DNA from: Nigrospora sphaerica
Taxonomy: Eukaryota > Ascomycota > Sordariomycetes > Amphisphaeriales > Apiosporaceae
Assembly: GCA_018287875.1 (NCBI GenBank)
Contig: JAGVVL010000001.1
Span: 8,494,001 to 8,558,000, forward strand
Reading direction: 5' to 3'
Length of the DNA: 64,000 bases
Part shown: one piece after another, positions 1-12,272 of the stretch
Numbering within the stretch: the stretch's first letter is position 1
Layout: each line of letters starts with the position of its first letter
The notes under the pieces: generated by a model
Database searches by the model: none
Seen by the model: the letters and a program-made list of their open reading frames with translations, nothing else
What the model was told of the DNA's origin: nothing
Made by a program: the position numbers and the translations under genes

Positions 1-1764
1 GAAGGTATGCCGGCGCATGGCTCCGAACACCACGAGGCCTGTGTTGGTCGGTTACGGTAGTTTGAGGTTGAGTGGTATGCGGCGGTAGTGGCTGCAGGGT
101 AATCTAGCTCCGAAGGTGCCAATCAGCAGACATGTCACCATGAAGGCGACCCTTCGTCCCTGCCTAGCCGGCCAACCCGGAACATGACGCCTTCGTCGAA
201 CCCTCGAACCCTCGAACCCTCGAACCCCCGGGCGAAGGGGGGAGAGAGGCCCCCAATCGACACAGTACAATCTCTCAGTGGTACGTCACGATGTGATGGC
301 CGCGAGCGGTGGCGTGATGGAAGCCATGCTTTCTTGGGAAGGGGTAGCGAAGCAATTCGCCAGGCTCGCCCGCGAGCGGCAGGCGGCGTTTGCACTAGGG
401 AGGCGCGGCCCAGCCGTATCAAGTTAACAGCGGCGGTGCGCGGGACCCGCCTCAGCTAGATGACCAGACGGGAAGGGAAAGGCTTTCCACCGCCGATCCC
501 CCCTCTTGCCCCCGGCTGGCTGAATAGGCCCTGGACCGGGGGCTACGGGAAGGTGAAACGGAGCGGACGGCGACTAGAGGAGCTCCTTGCCCAGAATAGC
601 GGTTGGGGAGTACGTAGCAGCATGTACAAAGCTTGACCCCGGATGCAAGAAAAAGTGTCTTGGCGGCCGCGATGGGCGAATCGGCACTGTGGGGATGCCG
701 CACTCCCGCAATCTACTCCAGACCGTAGCCATGCGCCCGCCTTCGTTCCTAATGGCCTCTGACAGGCCATCCGGGCAAAGGAATCCTGTGATTAGGTTGG
801 TCCAGTCTCTTAACCGGCTTTTGTTAAGAATCGGGCGAGAGGCCGGATGGGGCGCCTGGTGCGGCGGTAGCGCCACGGCAATTGATGGTGATCGTCGCCT
901 CGGTATTAGTGCCTGTGCGCCGATCCGGGTCCCGACGCGCCCATCTTCGTACCGGCGCGCCCTGCAGCGACGCAAGGTATGGGGGAAGCGCACTTAGACG
1001 GTACGTGTACGGCAGGGCGAGCCGCGCCTGGATGCTCGCTTGGTTGGCTTGGCTTATCGCCCGAGGCGATGCCGCTGGACGGCGACGGAGAGGGAGAGAA
1101 GGTGAAAGAGAAAAAGAAAGAGAGAGAGAGATGCCAGGGCGAGCGGCTGGTCAACGCGGAACCCAAAGCGTTTCGCAAACAGCCCATTGGGCGTGCCAAG
1201 CTTCAACGTGTGTACCCGACGACCAACCGGTTGCTTTTTCTCCCTTCCCCCTTCGGGGCGGCTGATGTCCCCTTGAGAATCTGTGTCTATCTGCTTCCCG
1301 GAACCGCCTCACCAGCTTGGTTCGACCTTCATTAAAGCAGTACCGGTGGGTTTTGTTTCCTTCAAGCACATCAGATCGACGGGCCCCCGTGGCGATCGCT
1401 CCCCAAATGCAGGGATCACATATTAACCCGCAAAACGAACCACGGGCCCATACCCCCCGCTTCATCCCCCAGGCGCGCTCACGCGGAGGCGACGACATCA
1501 TGCCCCCGTACCAGGTTTGTTAAATCATTCAGCCGCCTGATCGCATGAGGTCAGTAGCCGTAGCGTATGTGTAGATACGGATGTAACTGGTATACGTTGG
1601 CCCCGGTGGAAACGGGATACATAAGACTGCAGGCCTTTCCTCTTCCCCTCCTGATAGATCTCTTTCCATTCCAAGCCTCTCAACCCATCCGTTCTCTTTC
1701 CGCATCCTTCCGCCCTTCTTTTGTTGCTATTCCATTCTTTTCACAACCACCAAATTTACCCGCC
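1..1764. other. Gene-poor 5' flank
   Basis: I see no credible coding sequence here; open frames are short, overlap on both strands and lack recognisable protein features. The last 130 bases (about 1636-1764) are strongly pyrimidine-rich on the plus strand, which fits the promoter and 5' leader of the secreted repeat protein starting at 1765. Confidence 0.5.
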
Positions 1765-3044
1765 ATGACTCGGCTTCTTCACGTCATTCTCGCAGCTGCG
1801 CTGCTTCGCCACGGTGTTGTGGCTGCTCCGGTCGACCCGGAAGCGCGCTCGCGTAAGGACTCTCCCCCCCTTTGACATGCCGTTCTTGCCTAAGCCTTAG
1901 CCCTCTTGCTAACCGTTGGACAGCGGCCACGCCGGCAGGACCTGTAAGTAGCCCGGGAACGGTTGACCACACCCCTGCGGCCTCGCCCCTCGCGTCGAAC
2001 TTGCACTGACCCGGCTTGCCGTAGATCCACACGCCTCCGCCTCCTCATTTCCCGGCCACTCCCACGCAGCCTACCGGCGGTGAGAAGCGTAGGAGGCAGC
2101 TTGGCCTTCCAGGCCTCGGCGGCGGTGGCGGGGGCCTCCCCGGCCTCGGCGGCGGCAGTAGCGGTGGCCTTCCCAGTCTGCCCGGCCTCGGCGGCGGCAG
2201 TGGCGGTGGCCTCCCGAGTCTGCCCGGACTCGGCGGCGGCGGCGGCGGTCTCCCGAGTCTGCCCGGCCTCGGCGGCGGCAGTGGCGGTCTCCCGAGTCTG
2301 CCCGGCCTCGGCGGCGGCAGTGGCGGTGGCCTCCCCGGTCTGCCCGGCCTCGGCGGCGGCAGCGGCGGCGGCCTCCCCGGTCTGCCCGGCCTCGGCGGCG
2401 GCAGCGGCGGCGGCCTGCCCGGCCTGCCCGGCCTCGGCGGTGGCGGTGGCGGCGGTCTTCCGGGAATGCCGAGCGGCGTCCCGCTGCCGACGGGCGGGCT
2501 GCCCGCGATGCCGACGGGCGGCCTCGGCGGCCTGTTCCCGGGCCTCGGCGGCAAGAACAAGCGCCAGGACGTTCCCGGCGGCGTCTTCCCGCCTGCGCCC
2601 ACGGGCGGCATCCCCCCCCTGCCCACGGGCGGCGCCCCCGGCGGTTTCCCCGGCTTCCCCGGCGGCGGCTTCCCCCCCAAGCCCACCGGTGCCTTTCCTC
2701 CCAGGCCCACCGGCGGCTTCCCTGGCTTCCCCGGCGCTCCCGGCGGCGGTAACGGTGGTGGCCTCCCTGGTTTCCCCGGCGCTCCTGGGGGTGGTAAGGG
2801 CGGCGGCTTCCCTGGTTTCCCCGGCGCTCCCGGGGGTGGTAAGGGCGGAGGTTTCCCCGGCTTCCCCGGCTTCCCCGGCGCTCCTGGCGGTGGCGCCCCT
2901 GATGGTGACGCCCCAGCTGGCGATGCCCCCGGTGATGACGCCCCCGGTAGCGATGCCCCCGGCGGTGACGCTCCTGCTGGCGATGCCCCCGGTGATGCCT
3001 CTAGTGGTTTTGCCCCTGCCGGCGATGCCCTTAGCAGCGTCTAA
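1765..3044 (+). CDS. Secreted glycine/proline-rich repeat protein with Kex2-type sites
   Basis: Three exons (1765-1852, 1924-1943, 2025-3044) join in phase to give about 375 residues. Both introns start GTAAG. Residues 1-21 form a signal peptide (MTRLLHVILAAALLRHGVVA, then APVDPEA), so the product should enter the secretory pathway. A proline/threonine linker leads to GEKRRRQ, a strong dibasic Kex2-type site. About eight imperfect 14-residue repeats of the LPGLGGGSGGGLPS type follow, then a second dibasic site (GGKNKRQD), PTGG repeats, a collagen-like FPGFPGAPGGGKGGG block, and a tail of GDAP repeats ending SSV. The coding DNA at 2112-2460 is a 36-42 bp minisatellite. Long antisense frames over it are by-products of the repeat composition. 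The family is not recognised. A cell-wall or KEP-like processed secreted protein is inferred from signal, repeats and dibasic sites. Confidence 0.82.
2112..2461 (+). repeat. Coding GC-rich minisatellite (36-42 bp units)
   Basis: About eight tandem copies of a unit beginning CTGCCCGGCCTCGGCGGCGG encode Gly-rich 12-14 residue repeats. Units differ by whole codons and a few substitutions, which fits length change by slippage or unequal exchange with the frame kept. Confidence 0.85.
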
Positions 3045-6000
3045 GCCGACCCCGGAGCCCACCCACCCCATCCCCACGACCCGTCCGAGGATGGGGAGGG
3101 GGCCTGCGCGTATTCTCTTCGCTTCCTTCTCCTATTCGTGGTTTTAAAACATGGGCGCGAACCCAGGGTTTTTTGCTCCTCCTTTGCTTGCGGCCTCGGA
3201 GCCGGCGGATTCCGGCACTTTTCTGTACATAACTTCTCCCCTCGGCGGGGGGGACTACGACGCCCGCGAGGGCTCTACTTTCCTTTTCGGGTACGACGCA
3301 ATACAAATGTTACGCTTTTCATTCACAGAAGCGGGGTGCGAATCCGGCCTGCTTTCTTGGTGCTGTAGGAAAAAGTGGCCATCTCGGTCCCGTGTGGTCC
3401 CGCAAAGTAGCGGCGTAAGCCCCCGGCACGCGCGCCGACGAGCACAAAAGTGGTGGCTTGGGCACACCACCTACCTCGGGCGTGGGCGGACAGATGTATG
3501 GCGTGACCGGTTCAGCCGGGGTTGTCCGTGACGCCCTTTTTCTCCCGCGGAGCGAAGTATTCGCCCCTTACTCTCCGCTCCTCCCCCCCGTCGCCGGGCG
3601 GCATAAACGTGGCGCCGGCCTGATGCGCAGAAGCGACCTGGGGTACTGACGTGGAAAACGGAGGGCGATGAATATACCCTTAGGCGTCGGGGAATTGTTC
3701 TATCACCGTGCTGGTATGATGATACCGTACCGAGCGGGATGATGTATCCCAACACCATGGCTGCTGAGCTGCCACTGGTCTGGTTTGTCACGGAGGGGAT
3801 GCACGAAAGTCCCCCGGCTGCGCGAAGGCTGGTTACTTGGCTCGCGGTCCCCGTGGACATACGCCCCAACCCTGTGGCCGCTCCTTTGCTAAAACCAGCC
3901 GGCTTAATAGGTGAGTACTATGGTCGTTTTGGCGAGCTGCCTCGGCGGCGATGGGAGGGGAAAATGAAATTGAATCTGACAGTAGTCCGGACGCTTTTCT
4001 TTTCAGGCTTGCACTAGTATGACCGCGAGTCCCTGGGACGTTTATCCTATTCCTGCATCTGCACGGCGCGTAGAGCGGTGGGTAAAAGGGCTCGAGGTCA
4101 TCTCTACGTCTATCGGGATTGGGCTAAAGAGGGTAAGAATGCTGCACCCGGTAACACCGAGCCAATGCATCTATATCCCGCAATGTTTTAGCTGTTTTCG
4201 TTGAAACATATCAGGTGCGCGTAAGTCGTATACGGAACCGCCTCTGGCTTGTTCCTCGGGGAGTCCTGCCTTGTCCGAACCAGGGCGGTGGCTTGAATGA
4301 CCATACGCTGTTGAGGATGCGGACGAGGGGCTCCGGTGCGGTACTCGGAGCCAGCCATCATCTCCCGTCTTGGGCGCAGCTCGCCGCTTCGCCGTCAGCT
4401 GTCCGGGACCAGATACCCGGCGCCCTCCCGTGGGACTGAGCTCATGACGGCGGGACATTTCTGCCCCGGCCTGCCTTGAGCGCATCCGGGGAGAGTTCTC
4501 CCGCAACCGGCGATGGGGCGGGAGGCCAGCTCACGGAGGCCCTGCCGTCAGTCGCCCGCCGGGCCCGGGAGGCGATGGATCGTTGGTGGAGGAATGCCGG
4601 GGGTTCGCCGGCCGGCCAAGATCTACGGCATTCCTTACTTCGGCCGCATCGCATCTGCACGGGCCGTCCTCTTCAATTTCTCCTTATCAGCCAGTGCCGG
4701 CATTTCTCGGGGCGGCTCGGCAGTCATTGCCGGCAGTCATTGCCGGCAGCCGCATAGCAAACGTTGAGATACCGGCAAAGTGAATGGCGCGCAAAGAGAT
4801 CCTCCACGCCCCCTGCCTCCTCGTGGGTGCGACAAGGGCATGACTACGATCCACCGCCAGCACAACACCCGTGGCTCATCGGCGTTCCGTCGCCTGGATG
4901 ACATCTGCATGTAATGGGCGCGGCGCGATCCCGCAATGTTGTTCCGAAACCATGAACCGGGGAGGAGCGGGGTCGTGAGAGCCGTCCGCTAGAGCTCACC
5001 GTGCGCGTACTTTGGCGGGCGATGCAGAGAGCCCCCCCTTCCCCAACAACCATGAAGACAACTATGCTATAGGTCCTCAGAAGGGTGGGGGAGGGGCAAC
5101 ACATGAATACACGCCGTATTTTTGGCATCACGACGTTGTCGGAAGACGATTTCGCAATCGTCCCGTCTTCCGAAACGCGACCTTCCTGCGTCCAAAAGAC
5201 GGGCACGGATCCCTGGGTCCCCCACTGGTGGCCGCGGCGGGCGCCCTGAGCGCGGAACGGTAACAGCCGTCCGCTTTGGCCAGAAACGGTGAGGGGCATA
5301 GTTAGCAGCCACAGAGGAGGTTTTGAGACGACGCCGAGATGGGATGATAAAGCCCAACCTCGGCCAGGGATTCGCGCAACCTGAAATCACAAGGTGGGGG
5401 TGGTGGACGGATAAGAGAATGAGAGAGGAGCCAGGCCCAGGGACAGAGGAGGGAGGGGAAGAGGGCGGCCAAAAGCGAGCCCACTTTCTTCGAGGGTTGA
5501 AACAGCTCCCAGTCGCGATATCGCGATATTGGGGGTAGGCGTTGCGCGAACGGCCACACATCGCATGAAGCGTCATCTCGTCTCGTCAGACAAGCGAGTG
5601 ACCGCTGCCTGGTCAACAGTGAGATCCGGGCAGGCGCCCTTGGGCAGGGTAGGATTGGGGCCTTGGTTTGCCCGTGCGGGTAGGAACGGTTACAGGATGT
5701 GCGCGCCTGGAGAGAACCACGCCTATGGCGTCCAGCCCCTGGGCAGATCTCCCAAGTTGCAGCCAAGGAGAGGAGAGGCGAGGAGGACGCTGCCAAACCC
5801 CCCCCTCTCCTCTTGTCGGTTGATTTCCAAGGGACGCAACAGGTCCAGGCCAGCCCTGTCGCCTGTCATAGTGTGATCGTAGTATGGGGGTATGGGCCTC
5901 TCGGAGGATTGGCGGTAGGCGTGGCAGGGCCCACGAGCCTAGATCGCCTACATAGCACGATGCTGGCCTGTTCTTTTTCGCCGGCCGAGCTAGCCACCTG

Positions 6001-8549
6001 TCCGATGGGGGGCGCGGTTGTCGCCGTCCCTTCGTTGGTATAGCGGCCACGGCCAACCCACCCGTCGCCCGGTTAGACAAGGCCGAACGCTGCCGAAGAC
6101 CGCATCGGCGCATGGTCTGGCCGACACCTTGTTGAAATTTCTTCCGAAAGATGCTCCAGCATAACGGACCCGCGGGGGGAGGGGTGGCTGGGTAGGGGAG
6201 CGAACAGACGGTAAAGCGGAGGGCGCACCCGGTCTTCTCCATCTGCCTAGCTATAGCCCTATTTGGCCTCGCCTCGCCTCACTCGTCGTCAGCGAGCGCA
6301 CGCCGAGGCCGTGCGTTGAGGGGGGGGGCGTTTTTGCGTCGTAGCGGCAAAGCGACAACCCACCTGTCCGGTCGTGATGGTCTTCATGCCGTACAGGGCG
6401 GCGGGGCCACGAGCAAACCGGCCTTCCCCCGATCCGGCGCGCCGCGTTGCCACACCGCCATGAGCGCGCAAGCGTTGGGGCAGTTTTTCCCGACCGAGCC
6501 GGCGCCCCCCCCCGTTTTGTTCTTTCCTACTAGTCCGCTCCGCCCCACGATGGGTATGGTACGAACGGTGATGGTGAGCGTACGTACCCACTCCACCCGC
6601 CGGAACGGTCGTCGTGGGGAGGAAGGAAAGAAACGGAACGGTTTGCGTGTGGATGCAACGAGGGCGGGCGGGCAGAAACGGTTGCACTGCCCGCTGGCTT
6701 GTCGGCGACCTTGGGCGTTGCACTGCACTGCTGGGGGGTGGCCTTGATGAGACGGTCGAGGGGGCAGGCCAAAAGGGACAAGGGGAGAAAATGAAGCATG
6801 GAGGGCCGGTCAGGTTCACCTGTTTCCCCGATGTGACCTTCAGCGGGGCGTTCGCCCATCCATCCCTCCGTCGCACCTCCTATTCGTACGTTGCTCGCGC
6901 AGGGCTGATAAGAGAGGGATGGATGCAAAGAAAGAGGTACTGCTGCAACGTACTACGTACGCTGGCCCAATCCGCACGCCCAAGCATCCCTGTTTCTCCG
7001 TACGTGCGGATCTCGGAACTTTTTGTTCAATGTTGGCGGCGAGCCATTCGGGGAATTGGCTAGGAGGCCTGCCTTGTCCACTTCTTTTTCGGATCGGCAG
7101 GAGTCGAATGCCTTTTCAGCGGTTCTATTCTTCGGCTGTTCCCCTCCTGGGCCAAGCTTTTGCATGCCCGGGCCCCATCGCGGCAGCCACCGGGACTTGT
7201 TCGTCGGGGCGGCCGGCACGAAAGGGCAACGGCGCCAAAGTCGAACCGGTGCCCAACGACCCCATTGCGTCCTTTTTCTTCCATCGGGAGGGGGGCTTCG
7301 ATACGAGGGCGCGCCAGAAAGACGACAACGGTCCCCGGGGAGCGGAATGCGTCATTAAGTCATCGTCAAAGAGGTGCTAGTTAGCCCCAAGGTAAATCAA
7401 AGCTCCCTGAGCCCTCGCCGAAACTAGGTAGACGCCGTGGGGAAGGAAGGAAGGTGAAGATGCGCATTAGTTTAGGTAGTGCGTTAGTGCGTGCTTGCGT
7501 ACGCTCTGCCAAAAATGGCAACGAGCGTGATAAGGGGCAAGCGACGACGAGAGAGCCGGCCAGTGTACCACGCACAACCTAGGCGCGTCGCGAACGCGAG
7601 GGCGCCCAAGGCGTTTGTGTGTGCATGGTCAAGCGAAAGAGGGAAGAGAAACCCCAAGGACAACAAGAAGCAGGGCGCAAACCCGTGTTTGGAAGAACCA
7701 ATATTCGTTTGTCGTCATCTAGCTAGACCAAGCTGCTAATATCGCATCATCAATCCCATTGCCATCAGAACCAGCCTGGCGCTCTCTGTCTCTCTCCCTC
7801 TCCTGCCTCCCTCTCCGGAACCACCATCTCGTGAACCCGATTCGGTTGGTCCTCCTCTTCCTCCTCCCCGTGCTCGCCACCCCCAAAAAGCCATCCAAGG
7901 GGTATCAGGTGTTTAGCTATCTACGATTAAAGGAAAGGAAAGAGCAAGAAAAAGAAGAACAAAAAATGCCCACGCTCGCATATATGGACAAGGAAAAAAA
8001 AACAGACACCGAAAAAAGAGACAAAAACGAGCTCAAGGAAAAAGCAGTCCTTGTCGGGGTGGGAGAAAAGGGGGCGGGAAGGGTTGCGCCTTGGCACCGC
8101 AAGATGGTCGTCGTGCAGCCCGCCACATTAGACATCCTCCTCTTCCGCTCCCCGCACCCTCGGTCTGCCCCCGTGTCTATTGTGCGTAATTCCAAACATC
8201 CACCAGGGGTTCGCAAGACAATTCGCCGTGGTATCGTTCCCGTCCGTGTTTTTTTCCCATTCAAGGAGATGCAGCTCAAAGGCTTGCGCGTGTTCGTGTG
8301 TTCGTGTGGTGGTGTGCTTGTGTGTCTGGGGGTAGGAGACAAGGGGGTAACGGGTCACCCCGGGGCTCCCATTGCCTGCCTACCAGTCTATAGTGGTCGC
8401 TCCCGTTTCGTCATGTCGTTGAAGGAGCTTCGGAGAAGAGGCTTCGTGGCGCATCCAATTCTTGCTTGGTTTTGGAGAAAAAAGAGAAGAAAGGGCCACC
8501 CCGGCTCGGCCTGGGGAACAAGGTAGGGTGGGGAAGAAGTCGATCCTGC
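3045..8549. other. 5.5 kb stretch with no supported gene
   Basis: Numerous short frames occur on both strands but none has recognisable domains, a coherent splice model or a conserved-looking composition. A 13-bp unit (CGGCAGTCATTGC) is tandemly repeated about 2.5 times at 4718-4749. The right end, about 7760-8549, is purine-rich and probably holds the 3' UTR of the minus-strand regulator gene that stops at 8550. Confidence 0.5.
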
Positions 8550-10437
8550 TCAGATCATGTTGGACATGTCGTCCATGGGCGTGACGGGCTGCATCGGCGT
8601 GCTCCGCGGCATCGAGGTGATGGACATGGCCGGCGTCTCCATGGTCGAGAGGGCCATATGGCCCGACTGCGGCGTGATGGGCCGGTGGGGCTCGACTTTG
8701 GGCTTAGCCATCTGCGACGCCGCCAACGCTCGCGAGTGGCTGCTCTCGCGGCGCCTCTTGGGCGCGTCCTTGACCTTGGGGTGCGTGTGGCACTGCGTGA
8801 CGCGTCAGCGGGGCTATACGAAGGGGGCGGGGGGTGGGATGCTTTCTTACCTTGTAGGCGTGGCGGAACCAGGTGGTGCCCTTCTTCTTGCTGCTGACGA
8901 GGGCGATCCAGTCGTTGCAGCTACCGCAGAGGCCCTCCCACACGTCCGGGTTGCCGTCCATGCGGCGCGTCTCGCGGGGCTCCTGGAAGGGGCTGCCGGT
9001 GGCGGCGCTGATGCCGTGCGTGAAGCTCTTGTCGTACCAGAAGGCCGAGTTCTTCAGCACAAGCCAGCGGCCGGGCTTGCAGATGCCGCACCACCCCTCG
9101 CGCTTGTTGCCGTGGCCGCGCACCCAGCGCGGCGTGTACAGGTCGCCCTCGAAGCGCAGCTCCTGCTCGTGTGGCACCATGTCGGGGTCCTCGGGGTTCA
9201 TGTCCTCGGGCGGGGGCGGGATCTGCTCCTCGTGCAGGGCGGCGTACAGGTCCGGCGGGTCCGACAGGTCCGAGTAGTGGCCGTGCAGCGAGTGCGGGTC
9301 GGCGTTGCTCTGCAGCATACGGAACAGGCCGTGCGACAGCAACGGCGGCGGCGCATCAAAGACCTGGCCGTCCGGGTGAAAGTGCTGCGGCGCCACCTGC
9401 GACGGCAGCTGCGACGGCAGCAGCATGCTGTTGCGGTAGGCCTGCTGCTGCTGCATCAAGAAGGCCCCGTGCTGCTGCGCCGCCTGGAGGTTGCCGTAGT
9501 TGAGCGGCAGCGGCGGGTTCGAAATGGTGGGCGACGAGTGGCGCGACGACATGCGCCCGAAGGGTTCGTGCGAGTGGTGGTAGACGAAGGGGGACTGGCG
9601 CCGGTTGGGCGTCGTGCCGTACGACCCCGTCGACCACCGCTTGTTCCGGGCGCTGCTGTCGACCGTGTAAGGGGCCGACCGCACGCCCGGCCGCGGCGAC
9701 GGCGACGCGCCCCGGCCGCGGCTCTGCGTGCGCACCAGCTCCGACCGGCTCTGCGGCGTCATGCGCGGCGACGCAACGGGCGACAGCTGTGTCGACGACA
9801 TCAGCGAGTTCCGGTTCGACGTCGGCGGGTAGTCGGATGTGAACGAGGGTGCCTCCGACAGCGCCGCCGAGAACTCCTCGTACGAGGGCATGTCTGACAT
9901 GCCGCCCGACGTCGACATGGTGAAGGAGGAGCCCGACATGCGGCGCTGGTTCATCCCCGTGTCGAACCCCAGAGTCTCGTGCTCGTGGTGCTGGTTGGCG
10001 TACCGCAGATCGAGGATGGGGATGGCGTCGTCCGCCGTGTAGGCCTGGCCGATCATCTCCGAGTCGTAGCTGTGGCAGTCCATGTTGTCCTCGCAGGCCT
10101 TCATGCCTCCCCAGGGGCCTGCGCCGCCCGTCAGCGCCGGCCCGCCGTGTAGGCTCGGGGCAAACTTACTGTGCTCCATGGTCGTCATGGGGAAGTAGTC
10201 CTGGGGCATGGAGCCGTGCATGGAGCCGGGCCGGGACGAGACCATATCGCTGGGCGTCTGCAGGGCCATACCGGTGGGGTCCCACGCCGGCAGCGTATGG
10301 TACTGCTGCTCCATGGTGACGTACGAGAAGCCTTCGTGAATGGTGGCCGGCCGCGGGCGTTTCGCCTGAGCCAGGGGCGTCCAGGTGCCCGACGACATGC
10401 TCATCTCGTCCGTCACGGGAATTTCGCTGCCGTTCAT
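8550..10437 (-). CDS. Rua1_C-domain transcription regulator
   Basis: Two exons (10437-8851 and 8792-8550) flank a 58-nt intron (GTAAGA...ACGCAG) and give 609 residues. The N-terminal 420 residues are low complexity, rich in Ser, Pro, Met and Gln, as in fungal transcription factors. Residues about 427-533 match the C-terminal domain of the Ustilago regulator Rua1 (Pfam Rua1_C): KREGWCGICKPGRWL, then FWYDKSFTHGISAATG, then NPDVWEGLCGSCNDWI, then KKGTTWFRHAYK|CHTH. C450/C453, C504/C507, H526, C530 and H533 form a likely zinc-binding set. The intron falls exactly before C530, so reading straight through the donor would lose the last ligands. A nuclear DNA-binding role is inferred from the family; Rua1 itself controls a glycolipid cluster, but its targets need not be shared. 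The start was chosen as the first ATG of the long frame, just below a (GTT/GGT) repeat in the leader. Confidence 0.88.
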
Positions 10438-10493
10438 GGTGACAATGGGAGTGGGACGGGGCAGACCGTCTCTCCGGATCTGGTGGTTACTGG

Positions 10494-10537
10494 TGTTGTT
10501 GTTGTTGGTGGTGGTGGTGGTGGTGGTGGTGTTGGTG
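10494..10537. repeat. (GTT)n/(GGT)n microsatellite in 5' leader
   Basis: A trinucleotide run of GTT then GGT units lies about 55 bases upstream of the Rua1_C gene start. On the transcribed minus strand it reads as AAC/ACC repeats, so it would sit in the 5' UTR or core promoter. Confidence 0.85.
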
Positions 10538-12139
10538 GGCTGATAGGTAAAGGCAGGCGGATGTATCTGCTGCCGCCTAGTGGTAAGGAGGGAGGGGACG
10601 TGTAAGCCTTATGAAGTGACGGTATACTCGGAGAACGGGAGAGCATACAGCTGAGCCTGACCAGAGTCCATGTCTGCAAGAAAGGGACAAGGGAAGGGGC
10701 GTAACTTGTACTACTAGGAGGTGAACGCTAGGACGGTGTTAGCATTGAGCGGGACGAGAGCCATACCCAACTGCTCCGGTGCTAGGCTAGAGCAAACGGC
10801 GGCGTCCCCACGCGGCCCACGCATCCAAGGCAGGTCCCGGTTCTTACTCACAGAGTAATAATAGCACGGGCTATGGCCGATTTAAGCCTTCGTTAATCTC
10901 CGGTAGGTTCACGGTTCTCTCTCTCCCTCTCCTTCTCGTCGTAGGGAATGAGTATACGGGGATCGTAGGCGCCCGAAGCCCGGCACAGAGCGAAGGGAGC
11001 GTGTATAAGTGGGAAGGGATTAGTAGCGCGGCGGCGGCGGCTTGGCAAACCGGGTTGCGATGGTTCCAAAGGAGCGTGGTGAGCTGTTCGGGCGAGGAAG
11101 CAACTCGTTTGTTCAGAGCACGGGGCACGAGGCTAGCAAGTGTCGACTGGAGCGTTCCGGGTGGGAGGAGAGAGCCAGCTCCCAGGGGATATAGACCAGA
11201 TGGGGGTTTAGTAATATACGCGAGAACGCAGGCGGAAAAAGGAGTGATACGCGTCTGCAAGTGTCGATGGCGTGGGAAGGGAAGGGAGGGGGGGTTCAAC
11301 AAGGCGGAAGGGCAGCGAAAGGTAGGATACAGGAGGGGCGGTGCAGGACCCCGGCGGTATAAAAGAAGTAACGAGCTGTGATAGGCATCATCCATGGACC
11401 GATGAATTCACTCGCTGCGGCCAGGCTGGGTCTCGCTCGGAACACCGGTAGGAGCTAAGCCGGACGGCTTGATACAAACTTGGCCATGTCTGTAGAACGA
11501 AAGAGGAGCCCGTCGTGTGCGAGAATAGCCTTGGCCTGCCCAAAAAGGACACAGACGGTGCCGGGGTCTGGGATACAGGCCAGGATAGGAGCTGCCGGGG
11601 TCAAGTCAGAGGGTGCCATCTTTCCGCCGATGATGTGTCAAGGAACCAGATTGTATGGGGTAGCCAGCCAGGTACAATGTACAGGGCGCGCCTAAAACGG
11701 CTAGCGGGCAATATAACTACTACCCAGGACCGCCCTGGGAAAGACTGGGCCACGGGTTGGCTCTTGGGTGCTGCTGGCTGGCCCTTTCTCTTTGGTCCTC
11801 TTGGGTAAACCGACACAGGGGTCAGGATGGAGAAGGAAAGTTCGAGGAGAGGGGAAAAAAAAACAAATCGACACGGCGCGTGCCACGGTAGAAGCTAGAG
11901 ACGCCAGTGGCCATGAGCCTACGATGCCCGCCCGCCAGAGACACACGGCAGACGGGCAGACCAGTATGGGCGAGCAACAGAACGCGTTCTGTTCTTTCTG
12001 CCCGGAGCCACGGCAGCAGCTTTTCTTGGACCCGCCAGTTCTAGATTCGGGTGGATCGAGGTACGGTCCCGAGGAGGTGGCTTGTCTCACATCGTTATGG
12101 CAGACGCCGCTCCCCAACAACGGTGAGGACAACGAGGGC

Positions 12140-12272
12140 CACGAAGGCGGCGGCAGCGGCGGCGACGGCGGCGGCGGCGACGACAGCGACGACGGCGACG
12201 ACAGCGACTACAGCGACGACGGCGATAACGACAGCGACAGCAAAGCTGACGATGACGACAACGATGATTACC
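12140..12272 (+). repeat. (GRC)n trinucleotide tract
   Basis: An imperfect GGC/GAC/AGC triplet tract. In one frame it would encode a Gly then Asp/Ser-rich run, but the surrounding frame (about 11768-12517) has no other protein-like feature, so I treat it as a simple repeat. Confidence 0.75.

Noticed and set aside
1890..3077. Long antisense Ala/Gly/Pro-rich open frames opposite the secreted repeat gene (395 and 221 codons)
   Set aside because: They arise from the GC-rich triplet-periodic repeat. The plus strand has a signal peptide and an in-phase three-exon model; the minus frames have neither.
3320..3370. tRNA-like T-arm (GTGCGAATCC)
   Set aside because: No matching acceptor, D or anticodon arms could be drawn around it. 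No tRNA genes were found elsewhere by eye.
4718..4749. CRISPR-like direct repeats
   Set aside because: Only 2.5 abutting copies of a 13-bp unit without spacers, in a eukaryotic genome; a simple tandem repeat.
7759..8526. 255-codon plus-strand frame, Lys/Glu-rich then Cys/Val-rich
   Set aside because: Low-complexity translation of a purine-rich stretch next to the minus-strand 3' end, with no domain or splice structure.
8557..9897. 446-codon plus-strand frame over the Rua1_C gene
   Set aside because: It is antisense to a gene with a recognised domain and correct intron, and its sequence is Arg/Ala/Val-rich shadow composition.
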